47,436 nt of DNA from Lachnospiraceae bacterium (GCA_029227035.1 JAQXZD010000115.1:1-47436); one strand, 5' to 3'. Shown: positions 30,717 through 40,290, counted from the first letter of the stretch. Numbers and translations are program-made. The notes: generated by a model not told the origin, from the sequence alone.

Positions 30717-31769
30717 TCAAACCTGCACCACTGTATGCCCTGCCGCTTTCAGCAGACGATTCATAATTGCCTGCCCGATACGGGGCGTCTGAAAACTTTC
30801 CGAATAAATCTCATCCGCCTGAACCTCGTCACACTCCCGAAGCAGCTTATACAGATGCTGCGCTATCGCATCCTCATCCGTCCTGCTTCCAATCGACATT
30901 ACCCTGTCTGCCTCATAATATGCTTTTGATTCTTCCGTGGCTATTATCACAACTTTTCTGCCCTCTGCCCGCTTCTGCGCAGACAGCGCATTAATCTTTG
31001 CAATCACCGCGTCCTCCTGCCCTTCCACAATCACCATCTGGGCCTTCGGTGCATAGTGCTTATATTTCATACCCGGTGCCTTTGGCTTTCTGGTGTCATC
31101 CGCGGCAATAATTCCCGGATCCATAATCACGTCTTCCCCCAGCACCTCCGCCAACATTCCGGGTGTGATATATCCCGGGCGGAGCACCATCGGTGTCTTC
31201 TCTGTCAAATCAATGATTGTCGATTCAATTCCGATGCCAACCGGACCTCCGTCCAGTATCATGGCTATGCGTCCTGACAAATCCTCTGCCACATGCTTTG
31301 CTTCCGTAGGACTTGGTCTTCCGGAGGTATTGGCACTTGGCGCCGCAATCAGGCACCCGCTCTTTCGAATCAGTTCCAATGCCACGGGATGTCCCGGCAT
31401 ACGCACCGCAACCGTATCCATACCGCCGGTTGTCTCATACGGTACCGCATCTCCTTTGGGTACAATCATCGTAAGCGGTCCCGGCCAGAAAGCTTCAGCA
31501 AGCTTTTTTGCCTGCGCAGGAACTTTCGCCGCCACGCGCTCCATATCCGAAAAATCCGCAATGTGCACAATCAATGGATTGTCCGACGGACGTCCCTTTG
31601 CCGCATAAATTTTTCTGGAAGCCTCCGGGCGCAGAGCATCCCCGCCGAGTCCATACACGGTCTCTGTCGGAAAAGCCACAAGCTCTCCCTCCGCAATCAG
31701 CCGCCCGGCTTCCTCTATAATCTCTTCATCAATTCTGTCCGGATTGACTTTTTCTATTTTCGTTTCCAT
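30717..31769 (-). CDS. Threonylcarbamoyl-AMP synthase (Sua5 type)
   Basis: Sua5/YwlC makes threonylcarbamoyl-AMP from threonine, bicarbonate and ATP for t6A at position 37 of ANN-decoding tRNAs. The YrdC-like domain (about residues 15-200) has FPTETVYGLGG, AKGRPSDNPLIVH and APSANTSGRPSPT. A C-terminal Sua5 domain (about 230-350) makes it the long form. The start is ATG at 31769, with a weak upstream site (AAAGTGTGA). The gene leads an operon with the phosphatase-like gene, upp and comEB. Confidence 0.92.
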   Translation of the reverse strand: METKIEKVNPDRIDEEIIEEAGRLIAEGELVAFPTETVYGLGGDALRPEASRKIYAAKGRPSDNPLIVHIADFSDMERVAAKVPAQAKKLAEAFWPGPLTMIVPKGDAVPYETTGGMDTVAVRMPGHPVALELIRKSGCLIAAPSANTSGRPSPTEAKHVAEDLSGRIAMILDGGPVGIGIESTIIDLTEKTPMVLRPGYITPGMLAEVLGEDVIMDPGIIAADDTRKPKAPGMKYKHYAPKAQMVIVEGQEDAVIAKINALSAQKRAEGRKVVIIATEESKAYYEADRVMSIGSRTDEDAIAQHLYKLLRECDEVQADEIYSESFQTPRIGQAIMNRLLKAAGHTVVQV

Positions 31770-31808
31770 TATAATCACACTTTATTATATACTTTAATAG
31801 CTTTCCCT

Positions 31809-31838
31809 ATTATATTCTATATAAACTATCCTTGTCAA
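31809..31838 (-). promoter_or_regulatory. Promoter of the sua5-upp operon
   Basis: Consensus TTGACA (31833-31838) and TATAAT (31809-31814) are separated by 18 bp, about 35 bases before the start codon. Confidence 0.8.
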
Positions 31839-31900
31839 ATTGTATATACATTTTTCTGTTTTTCATGCAAGATATGTCAAAAAATAACGATGAAAAATGT

Positions 31901-31929
31901 TTGAAGTGCTTCTTGCTTATATATATAAT
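31901..31929 (+). promoter_or_regulatory. Promoter of the merR-type gene
   Basis: TTGAAG (31901-31906) and TATAAT (31924-31929) have a 17-bp spacer. The region between this and the divergent sua5 promoter is very AT-rich. Confidence 0.65.
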
Positions 31930-31960
31930 ATAATTAAATTCAAAGAAGGAGGACTCTATC

Positions 31961-32551
31961 GTGGAAAAGGTGCGTTACATGATATCTGATGCTGCCGGTA
32001 TGGTTGGTGTGGAAACTCATGTATTACGTTACTGGGAAGAAGAACTCGACTTGACCATTCCGCGCAACGAGATGGGACATCGATACTATACACGCGATAA
32101 CATAGCAGAATTTCAGAAGATTAAGGAGTTGAAGGAAAAGGGTTATCAGCTTAAAGCTATCCGTGCCGCGATACATAAAAACGAAATCCCCCCGGAACCG
32201 CAGATGCTGATTCAGCCGGAAAAAGAAATCCAGGCTCCCGTGAACCAGCTTTCGGCAGAGGAACGGATGGCACAATTCCGGGAACTTATGAGCAGCATTG
32301 TGGGACAGGCCATTGAGCAGAACAATGAAGAGTTAAGCCAGACCATCAGCCGGGAAATTCATGAAACAGTATTAAAAGAAATGAATTACCTCTTTCGGGA
32401 GCAGGAAGATGCCCAGGAGGAGCGATACAAAAAGCTGGATGCCGCAATCCGTGGCAAGCTCCGCGGCAAGCGTTCTCTTTTTGCCAAAAAAGAAAAGCAA
32501 AAGAAGGACAAGTCCCCCAAAGTGGGAGATGCCCTTCCAACCAACTCATAA
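31961..32551 (+). CDS. MerR-family regulator with long coiled tail
   Basis: This is a 196-residue MerR-type DNA-binding protein. The winged helix occupies residues 5-72 (ISDAAGMVGVETHVLRYWEE, then MGHRYYTRDNIAEFQKIKEL). It is followed by a glutamine- and glutamate-rich region and a charged C-terminal tail (KEKQKKDKS). It lacks the cysteines of metal-sensing MerR proteins and any recognised drug-binding domain. Start codon is GTG with AAGAAGGAGGACTCTATC before it. It stands alone, divergent from sua5. Targets are unknown. Confidence 0.85.
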   Translation: MEKVRYMISDAAGMVGVETHVLRYWEEELDLTIPRNEMGHRYYTRDNIAEFQKIKELKEKGYQLKAIRAAIHKNEIPPEPQMLIQPEKEIQAPVNQLSAEERMAQFRELMSSIVGQAIEQNNEELSQTISREIHETVLKEMNYLFREQEDAQEERYKKLDAAIRGKLRGKRSLFAKKEKQKKDKSPKVGDALPTNS

Positions 32552-32552
32552 T

Positions 32553-32594
32553 AAAACAAAGGGCTGTCGCACGAATGCAACAGCCCTTTGTTTT
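32553..32594. terminator. Bidirectional terminator between merR-type gene and ferredoxin
   Basis: A perfect 15-bp stem, AAAACAAAGGGCTGT with its complement (32553-32567 and 32580-32594), has A and T tails and lies between convergent genes. Confidence 0.9.
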
Positions 32595-32613
32595 GTTATT
32601 ATGTCGCTTATCA

Positions 32614-32784
32614 TTAACCCTGAGCGATTGCTCCAGTAGGGCAAACGCCTGCACATGTACCGCAATCTACACAAGAGTTTGCATCGATCTCGTACTGAGA
32701 AGCACCTGCAGAGATAGCTCCAACAGGACACTCGCCTGCACATGTACCACAGCTAACGCATGAATCAGAAATTACGTATGCCAT
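32614..32784 (-). CDS. 2[4Fe-4S] ferredoxin
   Basis: This is a 56-residue clostridial-type ferredoxin, an electron carrier for low-potential anaerobic reactions. Two CxxCxxCxxxCP motifs are complete: C9, C12, C15, C19 and C38, C41, C44, C48. The two halves are internally repeated (SCGTCAGECPVGAI and DCGTCAGVCPTGAI). The start is ATG behind AAGGAGGATTCTAATT. It has its own promoter and terminator, so it is a single-gene unit, consistent with high expression. Confidence 0.95.
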   Translation of the reverse strand: MAYVISDSCVSCGTCAGECPVGAISAGASQYEIDANSCVDCGTCAGVCPTGAIAQG

Positions 32785-32839
32785 AATTAGAATCCTCCTT
32801 ATAAATAATGATCATTATTCGCCTTATCGGCTTAATCGT

Positions 32840-32868
32840 ATTCTATTACAAAAAAAACACAAGTTCAA
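32840..32868 (-). promoter_or_regulatory. Ferredoxin promoter
   Basis: TTGAAC (32863-32868) and TAGAAT (32840-32845) have a 17-bp spacer that contains a T-run. Confidence 0.6.
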
Positions 32869-32906
32869 GCAAAAACCGCTATGTATTTGATTTGGTGCAC
32901 ACTTTT

Positions 32907-34238
32907 TCATCGCTCCAGATTTGCAAATTTTGTGTACTCCGGCAGCCATGCCAGATTAACAGTTCCAATCGGGCCGTTACGCTGCTTGGCAATGATAATC
33001 TCCGAGATTCCCTTTAAATCCGTATCTTTATTGTAATAATCATCACGGTAGATAAACATAACCACATCCGCATCCTGCTCGATGGCTCCGGATTCTCGCA
33101 AGTCTGACAACATCGGTCTGTGATCCGGCCGCTGCTCCACTGCACGGGAAAGCTGGGAAAGTGCCACAACCGGTACATTCAGCTCTCTTGCCAGCGCTTT
33201 TAATGAACGCGAAATATCGGATATTTCCTGCTGACGGCTGTCAGAATTCCTTCCGGAGCCGGACATCAACTGTAAGTAATCGATGATAACCAGCTTCAAA
33301 TCATGCTCCAGCTTATATTTCCTGCACTTACTGCGCAGCTCCGAGATACTGATTCCCGGCGTGTCATCAATAATAAGCTCGGAATCTCCGATAATACCGG
33401 CGCCTTCCACCAGTTTCTCCCAGTCTTCATCCGAGAGATTACCGGTACGGAGTGCCTGCGCATCCACACGCGCTTCCAGAGAGAACAGTCGGTTGACCAA
33501 CTGTTCCTTCGACATTTCCAGGGAAAAAATAGCCGTACACATATTCTCATGAAAAGCAACGTACTGCGCTATATTAAGGACAAAAGCCGTCTTACCCATG
33601 GAAGGACGTGCCGCAACCAGTACCAGATCCGAAGGCTGTAGCCCTGCGGTCCGATAATCCAGATCGATAAAGCCCGTCGGAATTCCCGTCACGGTTCCGG
33701 ACTGCTGGGATGCTTTCTCAATCTTTTCCAAAGCATTCATGACTACCTGACGAATTGGCACATACTCTCCGCTCGTCCGGCTGGAAAGCAGTGCAAACAC
33801 ATCATGCTCCGTCTTGTCCAGAACACTCTCCAAGGATTCTTTTCCCGCATAACACTCATTCTCGATCTCTTCCGTTACCCGGATCAGCTTCCGCTTCATG
33901 GAATTTTCTTTTACAATATTACAATAATATTTGATATTTGCCGAAGTCGGCACACTCCTTACAAGTTCTCCGACAAACTCCAAACTGGATATCTCTCTGG
34001 GTACATCTTTTTCTTTCAGCTTATTCTGCAATGTAACCAGATCCACAGGCTGATTCTCTCCATACAGTTCAACCATGGCCTCAAATAAGATTCCATACTG
34101 CTGGTGATAAAAATCCTCCTTGAGCAGCATCTCCATTGCCGTAACAATCGCATCTTTATCCATAATCATCGAACCGATGACCGACTGCTCTGCCTCCAGA
34201 CTATTCGGCATAATCCGCTTGATTAACGTCTCCTCCAA
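32907..34238 (-). CDS. dnaB: Replicative DNA helicase
   Basis: DnaB is the hexameric 5'-3' helicase at the replication fork. At 443 residues it has the N-terminal helical domain (LEAEQSVIGSM), a linker, and a RecA-like ATPase with Walker A ARPSMGKTAF near residue 210 and the Walker B stretch LVIIDYLQLM. The likely start is TTG at 34238, with GGATAGGAGGAATACGC before it. It follows rplI by 11 bases, in the common Firmicute order gdpP-rplI-dnaB. Confidence 0.95.
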   Translation of the reverse strand: MEETLIKRIMPNSLEAEQSVIGSMIMDKDAIVTAMEMLLKEDFYHQQYGILFEAMVELYGENQPVDLVTLQNKLKEKDVPREISSLEFVGELVRSVPTSANIKYYCNIVKENSMKRKLIRVTEEIENECYAGKESLESVLDKTEHDVFALLSSRTSGEYVPIRQVVMNALEKIEKASQQSGTVTGIPTGFIDLDYRTAGLQPSDLVLVAARPSMGKTAFVLNIAQYVAFHENMCTAIFSLEMSKEQLVNRLFSLEARVDAQALRTGNLSDEDWEKLVEGAGIIGDSELIIDDTPGISISELRSKCRKYKLEHDLKLVIIDYLQLMSGSGRNSDSRQQEISDISRSLKALARELNVPVVALSQLSRAVEQRPDHRPMLSDLRESGAIEQDADVVMFIYRDDYYNKDTDLKGISEIIIAKQRNGPIGTVNLAWLPEYTKFANLER

Positions 34239-34249
34239 GCGTATTCCTC

Positions 34250-34696
34250 CTATCCTTCAATCACTTGTACGGAAAGCTTCGCTGTTACTTTCGGATGAAG
34301 CTTCACCGGAACCTCATAAGTTCCAAGTGCTTTAATCGGTTCGCTCAACTGCATTTTCTTCTTGTCCAGATCCATGCCGGTCTGTTCCTTCGCCGCCTGC
34401 GCAATCTCTTTGGTTGAAACAGAGCCAAAGATTTTTCCGCCTTCTCCGGACTTTATCTTAATAACCACTTTTTTCTGCTCAACTTCCTTTGCCAGTGCCT
34501 GTGCACTTTCCAGATTCTCAGCCGCCACTTTATCCGCATGCTGATTCTGCAGCTTTAAATCGTTCAGATTCTTAGAGGTTGCTTCCACTCCAAGCTTCTT
34601 CGGTAAAATTGCATTGCGCGCATAGCCGTCGCTGACCGTCACAATCTCGCCCTTTTTTCCGAGGGCTTTTACGTCTTCCAATAATATGATTTTCAT
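34250..34696 (-). CDS. rplI: Ribosomal protein bL9
   Basis: This large-subunit protein of 148 residues has a small N-terminal domain (MKIILLEDVKALGKKGEIVT, then YARNAILPKKLG), a long connecting helix and a C-terminal domain. It is standard in length. Its ATG overlaps the gdpP stop by 4 bases (ATGA), so translation is coupled. Confidence 0.96.
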   Translation of the reverse strand: MKIILLEDVKALGKKGEIVTVSDGYARNAILPKKLGVEATSKNLNDLKLQNQHADKVAAENLESAQALAKEVEQKKVVIKIKSGEGGKIFGSVSTKEIAQAAKEQTGMDLDKKKMQLSEPIKALGTYEVPVKLHPKVTAKLSVQVIEG

Positions 34697-36744
34697 TCCT
34701 GTATGTCTCCTTCTTTTAACATCTCATCCAATGTCCATGTAATCATGTGCTTTGCCTGCAAAATCGAACAGTCTGTAAGCTGGGCGCCCGCCACATTTGC
34801 GTGTCCGCCTCCGCCAAGACGTTCCATGATCAACTGCACATTTATCTCATCAATCGAACGGGAACTGATATAAATCTTACCTGCATATTCCGTCAGCACA
34901 AAGGATGCCTTGATGCCGATAATATTCAAAAGTTCATTCGCTGCCTGGGCCCCAACGATGGTAGGGCTCTCCAGATCCTCGCTTGGGCAGACCGCTATGG
35001 CAAAGGAACCACGGTACACCTCTGCATGGCGAACCGCCTCCGCTCTTGCCTTGTAACATGCCATGTCATTACGAAGCATCTTACGCACTCTGGTAACATC
35101 CGCACCGCAACGCTTAAGATATGCCGCCGCCTCAAAAGTCCGGACACCGGTTTTCGTCATAAAGTTATTCGTATCAATCAATATTCCGGCATAAATACAA
35201 TCTGCCTCTGTGGAAGATATCTTGAATCCATCCTGGAAATACTGCAGCACTTCCGCAACCATCTCACAGGCAGAAGATGCATAAGGCTCAATATAAGATA
35301 AAAACGGATTCTCAATGACCTCACTGCCCTGTCTGTGATGGTCAAATACAACCACCGTCTCCGTTCTCTTTAAAAGCTCCGGACACTCCGTATAACTTGG
35401 GCGGTTTGTGTCCACCACCATAACCAGCGTATTGCGGCCGGCCGCTTCCAGAGCCATCTCACTGTTGATAAACATATCTTCCGGATATCCGTTTTCCGGC
35501 GTAAAACATTCCATAAGCGGGCGAATGGAGCTGGTAGGATCATTAATCACAATCTGTGCTTTTTTTCCAAGCACGCGTGCTGCACAGAAGATGCCAATTC
35601 CGGCTCCCAGGGAATCCACGTCCGTCAGACTGTGTCCCATGATAATCACATTCTCGCGGCTTTCCATAATACCATGCAGCGCATGTGCCTTTACGCGCGC
35701 CTTCACACGGGTATTTCGCTCCACCTGCTTTGCCTTGCCGCCAAAGTAAGCAATCTCCTCGCCTTCCTTGACAACGACCTGGTCTCCGCCTCGTCCCAGC
35801 GCAAGGTCAATTGCAGCTCTTGCCTGTTCATAACCTTCATTATAGGAAGATCCCTTGATTCCGACTCCGATACTGAGGGTAATCGCCATCTCATTGCCGA
35901 CTTTAACCGTCTTCACATCCTCAAGAATGCTGAATTTGTCTTCCATCAAAGTCTTCAGATACTTGTACTTGAAAACAACAAAATACTTATCTTTCTCCAC
36001 TTTACGAACCAGCGCATCTATTTTGGCGAAATACTGGTTCACCTTACGATCCACCAATGCAATGAGCAGTGAACGCTTGACATCCTCGATACTGTCCAGT
36101 GCCTCTTCGTAATTGTCAATGTATACCAGTGCAGATACCTGCTTCTGATCCTGATTCTCCTGCTTATAGCGATACAGCTCTGTCTCATCAAACAGATACA
36201 GCGCCGTCAAAAAATCCTCTGAGCCTTCCACATCGATTGTGTCGCTCTGTTCCACAATGGTGTCAAAATAAATCCTGTTCAGGGAAATGCGAAACAGGCG
36301 CTCCTGCTTCTCCACCTGCACATTCTGCGTCCCTTCGTTTTTCTGGAGGAACTCTCTTGTAATGGTGGAAAAAATTGTCGTAATGGACTTATGATAATTG
36401 CGTCCCACACCGGTCAGCTCCGAGAACTGCTCATTTACCCACAGAATCTTCCCGGCGGAATCCAACAGTGCATAAGGTATCTCAAATTCATTCAGAAGCC
36501 TTTTCTGAACCGTGGCATACTGCGTGGCAAAATTGATAATCTCATTGGTCAGATGCGGCTTCGTATAATTATATAAGCCCATCTCCAGTATAAAATACAC
36601 GACAATAAAGCCGGACACAATCGCCCCGACCATAGTATCATAAAAATACAGTCCAACATCTGCCAATACCATTGGTATCGTTAAATACAGAGGCCAGCAC
36701 AGATAAGACTTTAATTTCCCTCTGAATCGTATCTTTGATTTCAT
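34693..36744 (-). CDS. gdpP: Cyclic di-AMP phosphodiesterase GdpP
   Basis: This is a membrane-bound c-di-AMP phosphodiesterase of 683 residues. There are two N-terminal helices (about 14-33 and 36-57), a PAS-like domain (about 80-150), a degenerate GGDEF domain (about 190-330) and a DHH/DHHA1 phosphodiesterase unit. The DHH motifs are seen as IMGHSLTDVDSLGAG, VDTNRPS and VFDHHRQ, and the DHHA1 end as GGGGHANVAGAQL. It controls c-di-AMP and through it potassium and wall homeostasis. I start at MKSKIRF (AAGAAGGACAAA before it); the longer frame overlaps the promoter. Confidence 0.93.
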   Translation of the reverse strand: MKSKIRFRGKLKSYLCWPLYLTIPMVLADVGLYFYDTMVGAIVSGFIVVYFILEMGLYNYTKPHLTNEIINFATQYATVQKRLLNEFEIPYALLDSAGKILWVNEQFSELTGVGRNYHKSITTIFSTITREFLQKNEGTQNVQVEKQERLFRISLNRIYFDTIVEQSDTIDVEGSEDFLTALYLFDETELYRYKQENQDQKQVSALVYIDNYEEALDSIEDVKRSLLIALVDRKVNQYFAKIDALVRKVEKDKYFVVFKYKYLKTLMEDKFSILEDVKTVKVGNEMAITLSIGVGIKGSSYNEGYEQARAAIDLALGRGGDQVVVKEGEEIAYFGGKAKQVERNTRVKARVKAHALHGIMESRENVIIMGHSLTDVDSLGAGIGIFCAARVLGKKAQIVINDPTSSIRPLMECFTPENGYPEDMFINSEMALEAAGRNTLVMVVDTNRPSYTECPELLKRTETVVVFDHHRQGSEVIENPFLSYIEPYASSACEMVAEVLQYFQDGFKISSTEADCIYAGILIDTNNFMTKTGVRTFEAAAYLKRCGADVTRVRKMLRNDMACYKARAEAVRHAEVYRGSFAIAVCPSEDLESPTIVGAQAANELLNIIGIKASFVLTEYAGKIYISSRSIDEINVQLIMERLGGGGHANVAGAQLTDCSILQAKHMITWTLDEMLKEGDIQE

Positions 36745-36775
36745 TTTGTCCTTCTTTCCTATAAGATTACGATAT

Positions 36776-36804
36776 AGTATACCATCTTTACCCCTTAAAT
36801 TCAA
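36776..36804 (-). promoter_or_regulatory. Promoter of the gdpP-rplI-dnaB operon
   Basis: TTGAAT (36799-36804) and TATACT (36776-36781) have a 17-bp spacer, about 30 bases before the gdpP start. Confidence 0.7.
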
Positions 36805-36808
36805 GAAC

Positions 36809-36846
36809 GGCGAGACCTCTGCCGCATTCACGGCATCAGTCCCGCC
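36809..36846 (-). terminator. Probable terminator after the SPFH gene
   Basis: An 8-bp stem (36809-36816 with 36839-36846), containing a G-U pair in the minus-strand RNA, encloses an inner TGCCG/CGGCA stem. The U-run is poor, so strength is uncertain. Confidence 0.5.
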
Positions 36847-36866
36847 ATCTCTTCGCGTTTCCCGTC

Positions 36867-37799
36867 TTACTGGTTTTCCTTCGCAACTTCAACAATTGAC
36901 TTGGACAATCCTGCAATTCCCTGTATATCGGACGGTACGATAATCTTTGTTGCCTTACCGTCTGCTGCCTTTGCAAAGGCCTCCAGACTCTTAAGCTGCA
37001 GTACCGCATTATCCGGAGCAGCCTCCTTGAGCATTCTCAGACCGTCTGCGTTGGCCTGCTGAATCTTAAGGATTGCAGCAGCCTGACCTTCTGCTTCCTT
37101 GACCGTTGCCTCCCGCTTTGCTTCTGCGCGAAGAATTGCGGCCTGCTTCTCTGCCTCTGCGTCAAGAATCGCAGACTCCTTATTTCCTTCTGCCACAAGA
37201 ATCGTGGACTTCTTCTCACCTTCCGCACGAAGAATTGCCTCTCTTCGCTCACGCTCTGCTTTCATCTGCTTCTCCATCGCATCCTGAATTGCTTTCGGCG
37301 GAATGATGTTCTTAAGCTCCACGCGGTTTACCTTAATCCCCCATGGATCCGTTGCCACATCCAGTGTAGAACGCATCTTGGTGTTAATCGTCTCACGGGA
37401 TGTCAGAGTCTCATCCAGCTCCAGATCTCCGATAATGTTACGAAGTGTTGTTGCCGTCAGATTCTCAATTGCCATAATCGGATTCTCAACACCGTATGCA
37501 TACAGCTTGGAATCCGTAATCTGGAAATACACAACCGTATCAATCTGCATGGTTACATTATCCTTTGTAATAACCGGCTGCGGCGGAAAATCCACCACCT
37601 GTTCCTTTAACAGTACATCCTTGGCAATCCGGTCAATAAACGGCACTTTAAAGTGCAGACCCACCGACCATGTGGTCAGATATCCTCCCAATCGTTCCAC
37701 AACTTTGGCATGTGCCTGCGGTACAATCTTGATACAACTGACAAGCAACCACAGAATAATCACTGCCACCACAATTAACGCAATAGCTCCTCCCGGCAT
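36867..37799 (-). CDS. SPFH-domain membrane protein (stomatin/QmcA-like)
   Basis: This is a 310-residue protein with an N-terminal membrane helix (about 5-24), an SPFH/Band 7 domain (about 25-190; PQAHAKVVERLGGYL, then DVLLKEQVVDFPPQPVIT) and a long coiled coil rich in Ala, Glu and Lys. Such proteins form large ring or cage oligomers and scaffold membrane microdomains. It directly follows an NfeD gene, the classical partner, with a 14-base gap. AAAGGAGGATTGGAAA precedes the ATG. Confidence 0.92.
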   Translation of the reverse strand: MPGGAIALIVVAVIILWLLVSCIKIVPQAHAKVVERLGGYLTTWSVGLHFKVPFIDRIAKDVLLKEQVVDFPPQPVITKDNVTMQIDTVVYFQITDSKLYAYGVENPIMAIENLTATTLRNIIGDLELDETLTSRETINTKMRSTLDVATDPWGIKVNRVELKNIIPPKAIQDAMEKQMKAERERREAILRAEGEKKSTILVAEGNKESAILDAEAEKQAAILRAEAKREATVKEAEGQAAAILKIQQANADGLRMLKEAAPDNAVLQLKSLEAFAKAADGKATKIIVPSDIQGIAGLSKSIVEVAKENQ

Positions 37800-37813
37800 T
37801 TTCCAATCCTCCT

Positions 37814-38269
37814 TTAATTTTTTTCAACTATAAGTTTGACACCCTTGATTTCAACAACCTTTGCCAGTTCGTCTGCCTCAATAGTCTCATTATCATTACG
37901 GGACCGGACTGTCCACTCCTGTCCGTGGACAACCGCCTTCCCGGTCTGATCCATGTTGCTGACGCGCTCCGTGATGCGTATGGTCTCACCAATAAGGCTG
38001 TCCGCATTCGTCTGCTGCGTTCTCGAATTGATATATTTTCCCGCCCATGTTCTTGTTGCTGCCAAAAGAACCACAGACACCAGAACAAACAATACAAACT
38101 GCAGAACCGGCGGTGCACCAAAAGCTGCCGCAAGCAATGCCGCCAGAGCTCCTGCCGCAAACCAGATGGACACCAGTCCTACCGTTGCCAGCTCTCCGAC
38201 TATAAATACAATTAGCAAGACAATCCATAATAGAATAAACGGATCTATTGCAGAAAATACATCACCCAT
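37814..38269 (-). CDS. NfeD-family membrane protein
   Basis: This is a short-form NfeD of 151 residues: three membrane helices within the first 75 residues, then a C-terminal OB-fold-like domain (LIGETIRITERVS, VHGQEWTVRS, VVEIKGVKLIV). It lacks the N-terminal ClpP-like protease of long NfeD. It is encoded with its SPFH partner, and the two together probably organise membrane domains or quality control. Confidence 0.9.
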   Translation of the reverse strand: MGDVFSAIDPFILLWIVLLIVFIVGELATVGLVSIWFAAGALAALLAAAFGAPPVLQFVLFVLVSVVLLAATRTWAGKYINSRTQQTNADSLIGETIRITERVSNMDQTGKAVVHGQEWTVRSRNDNETIEADELAKVVEIKGVKLIVEKN

Positions 38270-38350
38270 ATGTGCTCTCCTTCCCCTGTTCTTAATTATA
38301 TGTTCGTCACTATTATTTTAATAAAAAAGCCGACATCCCACAAGCCTTTT

Positions 38351-39556
38351 TTATACACAGCGAATGCATACCACAAATGCCTTGGAATACCGTTCTGCTT
38401 TCCAATACCTCTGCACTGCCGGCTGCTGCACAAGCTTTAATTCCCAGCCATGCATCTCGACCACTTTTCTGGCAATGGACAAGCCCAGTCCGCTTCCGCC
38501 TCCGGTTCCTCTGGATTGATCTCCTCTTGCAAACGGTTCAAATAAATTTTCCGCCTGATCATCCGGAATCATTTCTCCGCTGTCTGCCACCAGTACATAG
38601 ACGTCATCCAGATCCTGCTCCAAAATCAGGCCAATGCGCGTTCCTCTGTCGTTGTGCCGGATGGCATTTGTCAAAAGATTGGTCACAACACGGGATAACT
38701 GGATGGAATCTGCCATCAGCATAATCCGTTCATCCGGAATATCAATCTCCAGCTCCATTCCCGCCGACTCCGCATCCGAATAGATTAATGCCGCATTTTC
38801 CCGCAAAAGCTCACACAAATCCAGTTCCTTTTTATCCAGGGAAAAACCTTCGCTGTCCAGCTTGACATACTCAAAAAGCAGATTAATCAAGTTGTTCATG
38901 CGAAACGCTTTGTTCTGAATGGCCCGCAGATACTGCTGCTGCTTGTCCTCATCCGCCACCATTCCGTCCGCCAATGCTTTCGCATAACCGTTTACCGTTG
39001 TCATCGGTGTCCGCAGGTCGTGCGCGATATCAGAGAGCATCAGGTTCCTCTTCCTGTCATACTCTCTTTCTTCCGCTTCCCGCTCCTCCTGAATCTTCCG
39101 AAATTCCCGAATGGTAATCCGCGCAAAAAAACCTGCTCCGATCAGATACGGCAACAGCACCACAAACGCAATGGCAAGCACAATCAAAAACAGAAAAAAG
39201 GTATCGGTCCTGTCCATCTGGAATACCGTAATATCCGTCTTCAACTGCGGAAACAGATTGGAAAAGAACCCCTGCATCTGCTCTCCCAGCCACTGCATGG
39301 ATTCCCGGGCGCCCACAGGAAGAAACATCTGCAGGGCGCGAATCAACAGCAAAAACAAAATCAGAATCACCAGGAAAAGGATATCCGTTCCTCCCAGCAT
39401 AACCGTTCCATGGTGTTCCGGGAAAAATTCATCCAGAACAATCGGCCAGACCATACGATTGATAAACATCGTAATCCCATAAGCCGCCAGACTCACGATC
39501 AGAAGAATCTGTATAAACTTTTTTATCAAAAACCACTGAAGCTTTTCTTCTCGCAT
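38351..39556 (-). CDS. Sensor histidine kinase
   Basis: This is a 401-residue membrane kinase. Helices are at about 12-34, 57-79 and 120-145, with an intervening loop region that may be the sensor. The phospho-acceptor is H179 in LSDIAHDLRTPM. The ATPase domain has the N box TNLLTNAIRHN and the G boxes VLVADSGEMI and GSGLGLSI. MREEKLQW is the preferred start; it overlaps the end of the response-regulator gene by only a few bases and is therefore coupled. An upstream start would overlap it by about 60 bases. Confidence 0.9.
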   Translation of the reverse strand: MREEKLQWFLIKKFIQILLIVSLAAYGITMFINRMVWPIVLDEFFPEHHGTVMLGGTDILFLVILILFLLLIRALQMFLPVGARESMQWLGEQMQGFFSNLFPQLKTDITVFQMDRTDTFFLFLIVLAIAFVVLLPYLIGAGFFARITIREFRKIQEEREAEEREYDRKRNLMLSDIAHDLRTPMTTVNGYAKALADGMVADEDKQQQYLRAIQNKAFRMNNLINLLFEYVKLDSEGFSLDKKELDLCELLRENAALIYSDAESAGMELEIDIPDERIMLMADSIQLSRVVTNLLTNAIRHNDRGTRIGLILEQDLDDVYVLVADSGEMIPDDQAENLFEPFARGDQSRGTGGGSGLGLSIARKVVEMHGWELKLVQQPAVQRYWKAERYSKAFVVCIRCV

Positions 39557-39563
39557 ATGTACT

Positions 39564-40247
39564 CTAACTCTCCAAACGATATCCCAATCCCCGGATGGTA
39601 CGAATATAAGCAGACGGATCCTCATCCAGCTTTGCCCGCAGCTTACTGATGCAGACCATGATATTGTTGTCCGCTACCACATAGGCATCTTCCCAACCGG
39701 TCTCGTAAATCTGTTGCTTTGTATAGACTTTTCCGGGATGCTTCATGAAAAGCTCCATGATACGATACTCCACGGAGGTAAGCTCGATACAGGTATCCCC
39801 TTTTTTCAATACACACGCCTCCGTATCCAACGTCAGATCCCGCACCGTAATCACCTGCTCTGTCTTCTGCTCTGTTCCAAGCGCATAAAAACGGCGAATA
39901 TTGGAATTCACACGCGCCACGGCTTCCAGCGGATTAAAGGGTTTCGCAAGATAATCATCCGCTCCAAGATTCAGTCCCAGAATCTTCTCCGAATCTGCTC
40001 CCTTTGCCGAAAGAATCATAATGGGAATGTTACTCTCCTTCCGTATCTCCTGAAGCACATGAAATCCGTCCATCTTAGGCATCATGATGTCTAAAATGCA
40101 CAGATTCGGTTTCTGACGGCGCAGCAGGTCAAGTGCCTGCTGTCCGTCCTCTGCTTCAATTACCTGATAATGCTCATTTTCCAGATAGAGCCGGAGCAAA
40201 TCCCGGATTTCCGGCTCATCATCCGCAATCAATACTGTGTACTCCAT
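39564..40247 (-). CDS. OmpR/PhoB-family response regulator
   Basis: This is a 227-residue regulator with a receiver domain (phospho-acceptor D53 in CILDIMMPKMDG; acidic pocket D9, D10; K near 103 in DYLAKPF) and a C-terminal winged helix (about 130-227; ELTSVEYRIMELFMKH, ending IRTIRGLGYRLE). It partners the histidine kinase downstream. The DUF975 gene upstream is separated by 43 bases and is a plausible target or co-operon member. Confidence 0.93.
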   Translation of the reverse strand: MEYTVLIADDEPEIRDLLRLYLENEHYQVIEAEDGQQALDLLRRQKPNLCILDIMMPKMDGFHVLQEIRKESNIPIMILSAKGADSEKILGLNLGADDYLAKPFNPLEAVARVNSNIRRFYALGTEQKTEQVITVRDLTLDTEACVLKKGDTCIELTSVEYRIMELFMKHPGKVYTKQQIYETGWEDAYVVADNNIMVCISKLRAKLDEDPSAYIRTIRGLGYRLES

Positions 40248-40290
40248 ATCTACTCCTCATCCCTTTTAAAAACTGCTCCGATTTGTTGTA

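Noticed and set aside
38326-38352. Terminator after the histidine kinase
   Set aside because: Only the A and T runs and one or two further pairs match; the interior does not form a stem, so I did not list it.
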